From Asaia bogorensis (GTDB lineage: Bacteria; Pseudomonadota; Alphaproteobacteria; Acetobacterales; Acetobacteraceae): a stretch of DNA of 64,000 nucleotides. The number at the start of each line of letters is the position of its first letter. The first letter of the stretch is position 1. This document shows positions 1 through 8,800 of this stretch, in pieces. Where the stretch lies: the NCBI GenBank assembly GCA_945873195.1, contig CAMCDA010000003.1:1-64000 (forward strand), given 5' to 3'. Made by a program: the position numbers and the translations under genes. The notes beneath the pieces were generated by a model. The model was not told where the DNA came from and did no database searches. It worked only from the letters and a program-made list of their open reading frames with translations.

Positions 1-139
1 CGCCACCTGCAACGGGAAGCTGGGCCAGCTGACCGGGTCACACCCCGAGTCACGTAACCCAGCCTGATACAAAAAGCGGTGTCCAGGAGAGTCGCGGCCT
101 GCATGGACATAGTAATGCGGGAATCAAAAATGAGGGGAG

Positions 140-916
140 TCATGAGAGTGTAGACAGCATGTTGTCGCTGGTCGTGATCACCCGGCTGTTCATCTCATAG
201 GCGCGCTGGGCGGTGATCAGGTTGGTGATCTCGGTCACGACGTTGACGTTCGACGTCTCGACAAACCCCTGCATGACGGACCCGAACCCGGCCGAGGCGG
301 GGTTGCCCGTCACCGGCGCGCCGGATGCCGCGGTCTGGATGAACAGGTTGTCGCCCTGTGCCTCCAACCCCGCCTCGTTCGGGAAGACGGCGGTCTGCAA
401 CTGCCCAACGGTCGTTGGGGCGGTCTGCCCGGTCAGGGTCACCTGCACCTGACCCGAGGTATTGACCGTCACCCCGGTGGCCTGCGGCGGGATCTGGATG
501 CCTGGCTGCACGACATAACCGTCGGCGGTCACGATCGTGCCGTCCGGCGCGAGGGCGAATGTCCCGTCCCGGGTGAAGGCGGTTTCGCCGCTGGGCAGGG
601 TGATCTGGAAATACCCGTTGCCCTGGATCGCCATGTCCAGCGTGTTCGATGTCTGTTGCAGGTTGCCCTGCGCGCTGATCCGGTAGATCGCGGCGGTCTT
701 CACGCCCAGGCCGACCTGGGCGCCGGCCGGCACGATGCTGCCGGTGTCGGAGCTGTTGGACCCGACGCGGCGCAGGTTCTGGTAGATCAGGTCCTGGAAC
801 TCGGCCCGCCGGCGCTTGTAGCCTGTGGTGGTCATGTTCGCGATATTGTTGGAAATGACTTCGACATTGGTCTGCTGCGCGAGCATCCCCGTGCCGGCGA
901 TATCAAGTGAGCGCAT
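140..916 (-). CDS. flgG: Flagellar distal rod protein FlgG
   Basis: FlgG builds the distal (outer) rod of the flagellar basal body, between the proximal rod and the hook, in the periplasm and through the peptidoglycan. At 258 residues it has the family's usual length of about 260. The N-terminus carries the rod/hook signature (SLDIAGTGMLAQQ then NNIANMTTTGYKR, about residues 3-35), and the C-terminus has the matching helix with TNLITAQRAYEMNSR. It lies 25 bp downstream of flgF and is probably cotranscribed from the sigma-54-type promoter in front of flgF. In relatives flgA and flgH usually follow, but the window ends 139 bp after this stop and no convincing flgA start is visible there. Identity is certain at family level. 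Confidence 0.96.
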   Translation of the reverse strand: MRSLDIAGTGMLAQQTNVEVISNNIANMTTTGYKRRRAEFQDLIYQNLRRVGSNSSDTGSIVPAGAQVGLGVKTAAIYRISAQGNLQQTSNTLDMAIQGNGYFQITLPSGETAFTRDGTFALAPDGTIVTADGYVVQPGIQIPPQATGVTVNTSGQVQVTLTGQTAPTTVGQLQTAVFPNEAGLEAQGDNLFIQTAASGAPVTGNPASAGFGSVMQGFVETSNVNVVTEITNLITAQRAYEMNSRVITTSDNMLSTLS

Positions 917-941
917 GGCGAACGGTCCTGTCGGTCAAGGG

Positions 942-1682
942 TCAGCGTTGCGACGGCAGCAGCCGGTCGATGGCGTCCCGGCCGCGTTCGGAGGCGGCCT
1001 GGATGAACTGGGCCACGAACTCGAACTGCCGGTGGTCGTTGATCATGCGGGTCAGTTCCAGGACCGGCTGCACGTTGGAATCCTCGACCGCGCCCTGCAC
1101 CAGACCGGGGGCGGTCATGGCGACGGTGGGGGACTCGGCGCTCAGCAGGGTCCCGCCCTCATTGGTCATCCGCATCGGGTCCTCGGGGCGGACAACCCCG
1201 ATGCGGGCCAGCTGGCCGTTCTCGCTGGACACGGTGCCGTCGCCGGAGACGGAGATGCGGGTGTCCTGCGGTGAGATCTGGATTTTGCGCCCGTTGCTGT
1301 CCAGCACGGCGTTGCCGGCGCCGTCCGCGATGGTGCCGTCGGGCATGGGGGTGAACCGGCCGTCTCGGGTCAAACGTGGCCCGCGGGGGGTGTCGACCGT
1401 GAAGTAGCCGTCTCCGGTCAAGGCGAGGTCAAAGGGATTGCCCGTGTGCTGCAGCGGGCCGGGCCGCTGGTCCCGCCAGGTCGCGCGGTCCTGGGTAAAG
1501 GCGATGGAGCGGCCGCCGGGCGGGGAGGCCGTGTTGGTCTGCCGGCTCAGCCAGTCGCTGAACTGCACCCGCGTGGTGCGGTAGCCGGGGGTGCTGGCAT
1601 TGGCGATGTTGCCGGCGGTGACGTCCATCGCGCGCTGCTGGGCAACCAGGCGGGACGTGGCGACAGAGGAGGCGATGTCCAT
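942..1682 (-). CDS. flgF: Flagellar proximal rod protein FlgF
   Basis: FlgF is a proximal rod subunit of the flagellar basal body. The 246-residue product starts MDIASSVATSRLVAQQRAMD and continues with GNIANASTPGYRTTRVQF, the flagellar basal-body rod signature. The C-terminal helix contains LTRMINDHRQFEFVAQF. The open frame extends upstream to 1844, but that extension has low rod-protein similarity and runs through the promoter, so the ATG at 1682 is preferred; a second candidate is the ATG at 1700. It is the first gene of a flgF-flgG unit and is divergent from fliL, with 196 bp between the two starts. Confidence 0.93.
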   Translation of the reverse strand: MDIASSVATSRLVAQQRAMDVTAGNIANASTPGYRTTRVQFSDWLSRQTNTASPPGGRSIAFTQDRATWRDQRPGPLQHTGNPFDLALTGDGYFTVDTPRGPRLTRDGRFTPMPDGTIADGAGNAVLDSNGRKIQISPQDTRISVSGDGTVSSENGQLARIGVVRPEDPMRMTNEGGTLLSAESPTVAMTAPGLVQGAVEDSNVQPVLELTRMINDHRQFEFVAQFIQAASERGRDAIDRLLPSQR

Positions 1683-1717
1683 GGGCGGCGTCCGGTTCAT
1701 TGTTCGGACGGGACACC

Positions 1718-1732
1718 GCAAGCGGCATGCCA
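1718..1732 (-). promoter_or_regulatory. Candidate sigma-54 promoter for flgF-flgG
   Basis: On the minus strand the sequence reads TGGCATGCCGCTTGC. This matches the sigma-54 consensus TGGCAcG-N4-TTGC at every fixed position except one (T for C), with the required GG/GC spacing. Transcription would start near 1706, about 24 nt before the flgF ATG. Sigma-54 control of flgF operons is known from Caulobacter; its use here is inference. Confidence 0.6.
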
Positions 1733-1878
1733 AGGCCGATTTCCGGCGGCTTTGGCCGGGATTGGGCGGGACAACGGGTGTTGGGGCGGTTTCGCCCATC
1801 GGCAAATAATGCCGGTCCGGGCAAAACGACCCGGCAGAATGCACCCTTTGTTAATACTCTTTTGGCAGCTTGGGTGGC

Positions 1879-2397
1879 ATGGGCGCGACGCCCCCCGAGA
1901 CCCATGCCGCCCCAGCCGAGGGCGAGGAAGCCGCCGGCAAGAAGTCGGGCGGCAAGATGAAGCTGATCCTGATCGCGGTCCCCGTGCTGCTGATCGCGGT
2001 CGGGGCCGGCCTCTGGCTCACCGGAATCCTGCCGAAGATGCTGGGGATGGGCAAGAAGGACGATGCCGCGGAGGCGGTGGCCAAGCCCGTGCCGCCCAGC
2101 TTCATCGACCTGCCGGAATTGGTGGCCAACCTGAACGGCAACCCGGGCCGCCCGGCCTATGTAAAGGTCGTCGCTCGGCTGGAGATCCCCCGGCCGGAGG
2201 ACGTGGAAAAGGTCCGCGCCGTCATGCCCCGGTTGCAGGACATGATGCAGACCTATCTGCGGGAGATGCGCCCCGATGAGCTTCGGGGCTCCGCCGGCAC
2301 CTACCGCCTGCGGGAGGAACTGATCGCCCGGGCCAATGTCGCCGCCGCCCCGGCCAAGGTGTCCGACGTGTTGTTCAGCCAGATGCTGATCCAATGA
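1879..2397 (+). CDS. fliL: Flagellar basal body-associated protein FliL
   Basis: FliL is a single-pass inner-membrane protein that surrounds the stator at the basal body and supports motor torque. The product has a short acidic/Lys-rich cytoplasmic N-terminus, one transmembrane segment (LILIAVPVLLIAVGAGLWL, about residues 29-47) and a periplasmic stomatin-like domain with FIDLPELVANLNGN and a C-terminal SDVLFSQMLIQ, typical of FliL. The ATG at 1879 is preferred; an in-frame TTG at 1870 would add three residues, and neither has a clear Shine-Dalgarno sequence. Its stop overlaps the fliM start (ATGA), so the two are translationally coupled. Confidence 0.9.
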   Translation: MGATPPETHAAPAEGEEAAGKKSGGKMKLILIAVPVLLIAVGAGLWLTGILPKMLGMGKKDDAAEAVAKPVPPSFIDLPELVANLNGNPGRPAYVKVVARLEIPRPEDVEKVRAVMPRLQDMMQTYLREMRPDELRGSAGTYRLREELIARANVAAAPAKVSDVLFSQMLIQ

Positions 2398-3479
2398 GCG
2401 ACACGCCCGAACAGTCGGACGAAGAGCTGGCCGCCGCCTGGGGGGCGGAGACCGACGCCGAGGCCGAACCGCCGGGGGAAGGCGGAGAGGTCGAGGCGGT
2501 CCAGCCGACCAGGGTTCTGAACCAGGCGGAAATCGACAGCCTTCTGGGCTTCGACGACGGGCCGGCGGGCGGGGAAGCCCGCACCGGCATGCAGAAGATC
2601 ATCAGCTCCGGCCTCGTGTCCTACGAGCGGCTGCCGATGCTGGAGATCGTCTTCGACCGGCTGGTCCGGATCATGTCGACCAGCCTGCGGAACTTCACGT
2701 CCGACAACGTGGAAGTCGGGATCGACAACATCCTGAGCCTGCGGTTCGGGGACTATCTGAACTCGATCCCGTTGCCGGCCATGCTGGCCGTGTTCAAGGC
2801 CGAGGAGTGGGACAATTACGGCCTGATGGTCGTCGACAGCTCGATGATCTACTCGATCGTGGACGTGCTGCTGGGTGGCCGGCGCGGGACGGCGGCCATG
2901 CGGATCGAGGGCCGGCCCTATACGACGATCGAACGCACCCTGGTCGAGCGGCTGATCCAGGTCGTGCTGGCCGATCTGTCCGCCAGCTTCGACCCGCTGT
3001 GCCCGGTCACGTTCCGGTTCGAGCGGCTGGAGGTGAACCCCCGCTTCGCCACCATCAGCCGCCTGTCGAACGCCGCCGTCCTTGCGCGCCTGCGCATCGA
3101 CATGGAGGACCGCGGCGGGCGGCTGGAACTGTTGCTCCCCTACGCGACCCTGGAACCGGTCCGCGAACTGCTGTTGCAGCAGTTCATGGGGGAAAAGTTC
3201 GGCCGGGACTCGATCTGGGAAACCCATCTGGCCGAGGAGCTGTGGAACACCGACGTCGAGCTGGACGTGGTGCTGGACGAACAGACCATGCGTCTGGGCG
3301 ACATGGTGGACCTGAAGCCCGGCATGGTGATCGCCCTGAACACGGGCCCCGGCGCGATGGTGCAGATCCGCTGCGGGACGGTCGGTTTGTTCGAGGGCCG
3401 GGTCGGCCGCCGCAAGAACCACGTCGCCGTGCGGATCGAGCGCGACATCCCCCGTGGCCCGCAGGCCGAACGATCATGA
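2394..3479 (+). CDS. fliM: Flagellar motor switch protein FliM
   Basis: FliM is the C-ring component that binds phospho-CheY and sets rotation direction. The 361-residue protein has an acidic N-terminal tail followed by the CheY-binding motif LNQAEIDSLLGF at about residues 42-53. A CheC-like middle domain follows (with LGGRRG in the pseudo-symmetric core), then a C-terminal SpoA/FliN-like domain (WNTDVELDVVLDEQTMRLGD onward). It overlaps fliL by 4 bp. fliN does not follow, so the remaining C-ring genes must lie elsewhere. CheY and CheZ are encoded 1.3 kb downstream in the same direction. Confidence 0.96.
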   Translation: MSDTPEQSDEELAAAWGAETDAEAEPPGEGGEVEAVQPTRVLNQAEIDSLLGFDDGPAGGEARTGMQKIISSGLVSYERLPMLEIVFDRLVRIMSTSLRNFTSDNVEVGIDNILSLRFGDYLNSIPLPAMLAVFKAEEWDNYGLMVVDSSMIYSIVDVLLGGRRGTAAMRIEGRPYTTIERTLVERLIQVVLADLSASFDPLCPVTFRFERLEVNPRFATISRLSNAAVLARLRIDMEDRGGRLELLLPYATLEPVRELLLQQFMGEKFGRDSIWETHLAEELWNTDVELDVVLDEQTMRLGDMVDLKPGMVIALNTGPGAMVQIRCGTVGLFEGRVGRRKNHVAVRIERDIPRGPQAERS

Positions 3480-3537
3480 CCGATGACGGGTCAAAATGGC
3501 TGCTCATCAACATCTTGTTAACGATCGGGAGCGCAAA

Positions 3538-3984
3538 ATGCCGCCCATGGAATGGATGCTCGAACTCGTTCTGGTTGCGATGCTGGGGGTAACCCTGTTC
3601 CACGCCGTGCGGCTGGAGCGCGCCCTGGGTGTCCTGAAGCGGGACCGCGCGACGCTGGAAGCCCTGGTCGCCGGCTTCAACACGAGCACCCGCCAGGCGG
3701 AACAGGGGGTGGAACGGCTGCGGTCGGCCGCGGATGGCGCCGGCCGGCAGATCGCGCGCCAGTCCGAGGCGGCCATCGCCCTGAAGGACGATCTGAGCTT
3801 TCTGATGGAGCGGGGCGAGAAGCTCGCGGATCGCCTGGACGGGTTGGTGCGGTCGGCGCGTCCACTCGCGGCCGATGGGCCGGCCTTGGCCATGGCGGGT
3901 GCCGAACGCCCCGACCCGGGCGAGCCGCGACTGCGCAGCCAGGCGGAGCGGGAACTGCTCAAGGCCTTGAGGATGGCGCGATGA
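3538..3984 (+). CDS. DUF6468 flagellar-operon membrane protein
   Basis: This 148-residue protein has one N-terminal transmembrane helix (about residues 5-22, MLELVLVAMLGVTLFHAVRL), followed by a long helical, probably coiled-coil segment rich in Ala, Arg and Glu. It matches the pattern of DUF6468 proteins found between fliM and motE in alphaproteobacterial flagellar operons. The biochemical role is unknown. The ATG at 3538 is chosen because GGGAG lies 7 nt upstream; an ATG at 3547 is also possible. The position suggests a stator or C-ring accessory role, which is inference from synteny only. Confidence 0.75.
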   Translation: MPPMEWMLELVLVAMLGVTLFHAVRLERALGVLKRDRATLEALVAGFNTSTRQAEQGVERLRSAADGAGRQIARQSEAAIALKDDLSFLMERGEKLADRLDGLVRSARPLAADGPALAMAGAERPDPGEPRLRSQAERELLKALRMAR

Positions 3985-4012
3985 GGGAACGGCGGGCGTC
4001 CTCGACCCAGGC

Positions 4013-4765
4013 ATGGCGGCCTTTGTCATGATCCCGCGCGTCCCTCTGCCACGTTGGTTGCCGGCGACGATCGGCGTCCTGGCCGGCCTGCTGGCGGTGA
4101 AGTCGGTGACGCTGGTCCGCGCGATCACGGCGTCGGAGCCCACTGCCGATTTGTCGTTTCTGTACAGCAACGCCTGCGCGGCGGCTTCGGCCGAAACGAC
4201 CCCGGCAAAGCCCCCACCGGACAAGCTGGCGGACAAAGGCGCAGACAAGCCTGCCGACCAAAAGGCCGCCGAACCGCAAAAGCCACCTGCCGAACCCCCG
4301 CTCAGCGCGGCCGAGAGGACTGTCTTGCTGGAACTCCGACAGCGCCGGCAGGAACTCGACGCCCGCGAAACGGTCCTCGGGGAACGTGAATCCGTGCTCG
4401 CGGCGGCGCAGGACAAGCTGTCAGCCCGGGTCGAGGAGCTTCAAGGCCTGCAACAGCGTCTGCAAACGCTGGAGGCTGATCGCCGCCGCCAGGACGACGT
4501 CAGTTGGCAGGGCTTGGTCAAGCTCTACGAAACGATGAAGCCCCGTGACGCGGCAACGATCTTCAACGACCTGGCGATGCCGGTGCTGGTGCAGGTCATG
4601 GACCGGATGAAGGACGCCAAGGCGGCCTCCGTCCTGGCCGCCATGGACCCCGAAAAGGCCCGCCTCCTGACCCAGGAACTCGCCCGCTTGCGCACCCGGA
4701 GCGCCGCCGAGGCGAAGCCGGACGGCAAACCCGCCCCCACCCGGCCTCGACCACCCAATGGTTGA
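4013..4765 (+). CDS. motE: MotE-like flagellar motility chaperone
   Basis: MotE proteins are periplasmic chaperones for the stator protein MotC or its analogues. This 250-residue protein has an N-terminal membrane anchor (about residues 14-36) and a Lys/Pro/Ala-rich linker (about 58-95). A strongly helical coiled coil follows (about 98-160), then an MgtE-N-like domain with LVKLYETMKPRDAATIFNDL and MDRMKDAKAASVLAAMDPEKA. The C-terminal 20 residues are basic and Pro-rich. An alternative ATG at 4028 would shorten it by five residues; neither start has a strong ribosome-binding site. It sits between the DUF6468 gene and cheY, the usual alphaproteobacterial context. Confidence 0.8.
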   Translation: MAAFVMIPRVPLPRWLPATIGVLAGLLAVKSVTLVRAITASEPTADLSFLYSNACAAASAETTPAKPPPDKLADKGADKPADQKAAEPQKPPAEPPLSAAERTVLLELRQRRQELDARETVLGERESVLAAAQDKLSARVEELQGLQQRLQTLEADRRRQDDVSWQGLVKLYETMKPRDAATIFNDLAMPVLVQVMDRMKDAKAASVLAAMDPEKARLLTQELARLRTRSAAEAKPDGKPAPTRPRPPNG

Positions 4766-4798
4766 GCCGGCCTTATCACCCCCAAAGGATGACTGACC

Positions 4799-5185
4799 AT
4801 GGCAATCGACAAATCCATGAACGTGCTGATCGTGGATGACTACAAAACAATGCTTCGTATCATCCGCAACCTGCTGAAGCAGATCGAGTTCAACAATGTC
4901 GAGGAAGCGACCGATGGGGCCGAGGCCTTGTCGAAGCTCCGCGCCGGCAGTTTCGGCCTGGTGATCAGCGACTGGAACATGCAGCCCATGACCGGCCTGC
5001 AGCTGCTGCAGGAAGTGCGGGCCGACGCCAGGCTGAAGCAGATGCCGTTCATCATGATTACGGCTGAAAGCAAGACCGAGAACGTCATCGCGGCCAAGCA
5101 GGCGGGCGTGTCCAACTACATCGTCAAGCCCTTCAACGCCGAGACGCTGAAAGAGAAAATCGAAAAGGTCCTCAATCATGGATGA
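4799..5185 (+). CDS. cheY: Chemotaxis response regulator CheY
   Basis: A stand-alone receiver domain of 128 residues that when phosphorylated binds FliM. All catalytic residues are present: the acidic pair D13/D14, the phosphoacceptor D58 in ISDWNM, T88 in MITAES, Y107 and K110 in IVKPF. The sequence closely resembles classical CheY (RIIRNLLKQIEFNNVEEA, DWNMQPMTGL). AAAGGA lies about 10 nt before the start. It overlaps the following cheZ by 8 bp, so kinase-output protein and phosphatase are made together. No cheA, cheW or receptor gene is in the window. Confidence 0.95.
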   Translation: MAIDKSMNVLIVDDYKTMLRIIRNLLKQIEFNNVEEATDGAEALSKLRAGSFGLVISDWNMQPMTGLQLLQEVRADARLKQMPFIMITAESKTENVIAAKQAGVSNYIVKPFNAETLKEKIEKVLNHG

Positions 5186-5840
5186 CGCGCGAACAGCGTT
5201 TCGGGCGGCGCGACGTGATAACGGCGCGCTCTCCGTCCGGCTGCGGTCCATACGGGACCGCCGCCCCGATCATGATCCCGATGTCATTGCAGAGGTGGTG
5301 CGTGCCGTGCTGTCAACCATGAGTGGCGATCTGACCTCCAAGGAAACCACGTTGCTGCATGAGGTCGAGGAGCTTGGCCTCACCATCGCCAACGCCAAGG
5401 CCGAGATCGCGGCCCTGCGCGTCGACGATATCAAGCAGCGGGACATCCCGTTCGCGACGGATGAGCTTGACGCCATCGTCGCCCACACGGCCTCGGCCAC
5501 GCACAGCATCCTGGAAAGCTGTGAGACGCTGGACCAGGTGGCGGAGACCGTGACCGGTGACGGGGGCAACCGGTTGCGGGATGCAACGACCAAGATCTAC
5601 GAGGCCTGCAGCTTCCAGGACATCACCGGCCAGCGCATCACGAAAGTGGTCACCACGCTCAAGACCATCGAGGCGAAGATCGGCCATATCATCTCCACCT
5701 TTGGTTCCGGTCCGACGGCCGACATGGATGCTCGGGCCACGGATCCGACCGGAGAGGCCGCGTTGCTGAACGGCCCGCAATTGCCCGCCATGGCCATGGA
5801 CCAGTCCGATATCGACAAATTGCTGGCCAGTTTCGAGTGA
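5178..5840 (+). CDS. cheZ: Protein phosphatase CheZ
   Basis: CheZ dephosphorylates CheY-P. The 220-residue helical protein carries the active-site motif QDITGQR at residues 147-153 (catalytic Asp148 and Gln152 by family pattern). It also has a C-terminal amphipathic peptide, DQSDIDKLLASF, equivalent to the CheY-tethering tail of enterobacterial CheZ. A flexible linker (about 178-205) separates the four-helix core from that tail. It starts inside the end of cheY with an 8-bp overlap. CheZ is absent from many alphaproteobacteria but common in Rhodospirillales, which supports the taxonomic guess. Confidence 0.9.
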   Translation: MDDARTAFRAARRDNGALSVRLRSIRDRRPDHDPDVIAEVVRAVLSTMSGDLTSKETTLLHEVEELGLTIANAKAEIAALRVDDIKQRDIPFATDELDAIVAHTASATHSILESCETLDQVAETVTGDGGNRLRDATTKIYEACSFQDITGQRITKVVTTLKTIEAKIGHIISTFGSGPTADMDARATDPTGEAALLNGPQLPAMAMDQSDIDKLLASFE

Positions 5841-5862
5841 CCGCATGCCTGGGGGAAGAACC

Positions 5863-8800
5863 ATGACAGCACGCGGGCCCGCCGGGGTGGTGGCCAGGCG
5901 GATAACGTTGCTTGCGGCGCTGGGGCTGCTGACCGCGCAGGCACCCGTGCCGGACATCGGCCGAACCGCGCCTGTGAACACCCCCGAACCGACGGCGGTG
6001 GCTGAAAAGGCGGTTGTCCCGGTGCGCACCGGGACCCACCCGGGGTTCGGACGGATCGTCCTCGATGCGCCGCCCAAGGCCCGCTATCGCCTGACGCGTG
6101 AGGGTGATCAGGTCACGATCCGTCTTGTCGACGACCTGACCTTGGGCACCCCCGGTGCGCCCCCACGCAACGTCTCCCGCCTGGGCGTCTCGGGCGCGCG
6201 GGCGGAGTTCACGGTTGCCGCGGGCGCCACGCTCCGGGAGGCTCGCCTGGGCCAGCGTATCGTCATCGATGTCGTTGATCCGACCACCCCCGCGACACCG
6301 CAGGAACCCCGCCCCACCCGTACGCCCACCGCGAAGGAGGCCCGCACGCGGGCTGAGCCGCCGCCGACCCGCCCCGCGACCGTGGTGCCGATCGTTGCGT
6401 CGGTGCCACAAGGCCCCGTTCCCGTGGCATCGCGTCCCGTGGCGCCCGAGCCTGTGAAGACACTCCCGTCGCCCTCGGCGGCAGTGTCGAAAGCCGTTCC
6501 GCCTCCGTCTGCACCAACACCGGCTGCGGTCGAGCCACCCGCACCGGCACCAGCCCCCCGAATCCCGGTGCAGGCCGATCCGCCGCCGGAACCCTTGACC
6601 AGTCCCGGGGCCAACCCCCCTGCGGTCGTCGCCGCGCCCCCGCCTGCGCCCGCCGCATCCCCCACCCCGGCACCGCCTCAACCCACGCCGCGCGGACCCA
6701 TGGCCCTGATCGCGCGTCGTCTGCCATCCGCCCCGGCCTCCGATGTCTCCGCGATGGTCGTGCCCTTCAGCGACTCGGTCGGCGCCGCTTTGTTCCACCG
6801 GGAATCCGCCGTCCTGGCCGTGTTCGGGGAACGTCGCCCCGTCGATATGACCCTGCTGCGGGACGATCCGGTGTTCGCCTCCGCCACCGTCCACCTGTTG
6901 CCCAACGCAACCCTGCTGCGGCTGCCGATCCCCGACGGCCGCTCGGTCAGCATGGCAACGACCCCGCAAGGCTGGCGCATCGCCATCCTGCCCGTCTCGG
7001 CGCCCCGGCCGGCCATCACCCCCATCTTCGCCGACGGTCGGGTCATGTTCGCCGTCGCCGCCCCTGCCGAGGTCGTGACGATCAGCGACCCCGATAGCGG
7101 CGCGACCCTGCTGGTCGGCACGGTCGCGCGCGCGCAGGAGGCGATCACCACCGAGCGGCGGGCCGTCGAATTCACCCTGCACGCCACCCTGCGCGGGGTC
7201 CTGGTGGAACCGCTGTCCGACTCCGTCTCCCTCCGGGTCGTGCCGAAGGGCTTTGTGTTGACCGGCCCACCCGACGGCCTCGCCCTCAGTCCGCCGTCCG
7301 CCATGACCAACACCATGCTCGCCGCCGCCCGGCTGACCCGCCGCTTCCGCTTTCCCGCCATGCCGATCGAGGGCCTGGCCCAGCGCGTCCTCGCCCATGT
7401 CCGCGAGGCCGCCTCCATGCCCCCCCTGGCCCGAGGCCCCGCCCGCAAGGTGGCCGCCGAAACCATGGTGGCGCTGGGGATGGCCGCCGAGGCCGACGCT
7501 CTGCTGCGGGTCATCTCGGAACAGGACCCGAAGGAAGCGGCCTCTCCCGATACCGTCATCCTGCGGGCGATCGCCGCCCTGCTGGCGGGCCGTCCGAACG
7601 ACGCTCGCCCGCTCGCCGATCCCCGCTTTGCCGGCACGGACGAAGACGCCTTGTGGCGGGCGGTCCTGCTGGCCACCCGCCAGGAAGGATCGCCCGAGGC
7701 CGCCCAGCTTTTCGCCAGCACCGCCCCGCTGATCCTGCTGTATCCGCCAACCTTGCGTGACCGGCTGCTGCCGCTCGCGCTCGAAACCATGGTCCTGGGT
7801 GGCGGTAGGGCCGCGGCGGAGGAGATCCTGACGGAACGCCCCGACGATCCGTTGCTGCGGATCGCGAGCGCGCTGGTGCGGCAGGCCCGCGGCGATACCG
7901 ATGGCGCCCTTGCGTTGTTCGACGAAGTCGCCCGGGGCCGTGACCAGTTGGCCCGCGCCCGGGCGGCCGTGCGCGCGGTAGAGGTGCGCCTGGCGAGCGG
8001 TAGGCTGGAACCGGCCGCCGCCGCGGATGCCCTGGATCGCCTGCTGTATGCTTGGCGGGGCGACTGGCGGGACCTCAGCCTGCGGCGGCGCATCGCCGAA
8101 CTGCGCCAGCACTCGGGGTCTTGGCGCACCGCCCTGTCGATCCTGCGGGATGCGCTGCCGGACTTCTCCGCCTATGCCAACCAGATCCAGTCCTGGCAGC
8201 AATCGGCCTTCGCCGAACTGGTTCATGGCGACGACGTGGACAAGCTCGACCCGATGGAACTGATCGGCCTGGTGGAGGAAAACGCTGACCTGCTGCCGGC
8301 CACCGAACAGGGGGACCGCCTGCGGGATCGGCTCGCGGACCGGCTGCTGGCGCTGGAACTGCCCAAGCGCGCCGACACGGTGCTGACCAAGCTGATGCAG
8401 ACCGCACCCACCGAGATGGGACGTGCGGGCTATGGCACCCGGCTCGCTCGGCTGCGCCTGAACGAGGGTGACGCCGAGGGCGCGCTGGCCGCGCTGGGGC
8501 AATCGTCGAACCCCGCCCTGCCACAGGCGATCAAGGATGAACGGCTGCTCACCTCCGCCGCGGCCCTGGGACGCCTGGGCAATACCAAGGGGGCCCTCAA
8601 CGCGCTGGCGGGCCTGGACAGCGCGGCGGCCGATGAGACTCGCGCGGCGGTCCAGGAACAGGCCAAGGATTGGCGCGGGGCCGGACAGGCGCTCGCCAGC
8701 CTCGCCCGTCGCACCCTGCCCGAGACGGGAGAGCTTGATGATCCGCAACGACGCATCCTGCTCCGCCTCGCGACCGCCGCGGCCCGGGCAGGCGACAATG

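Noticed and set aside
1-143. Minus-strand frame open from 143 to the window edge, overlapping the flgG stop as ATGA, in the place of flgA
   Set aside because: The 46 codons show no signal peptide or FlgA similarity, have Cys/Arg-rich composition, and are cut by the window edge. The overlap alone is not enough.
5689-8748. 1019-codon minus-strand frame antisense to the large repeat protein
   Set aside because: A shadow of strong third-position GC bias: Gly/Arg/His-rich low-complexity product, no start signal, opposite to a gene with signal peptide and domain structure.
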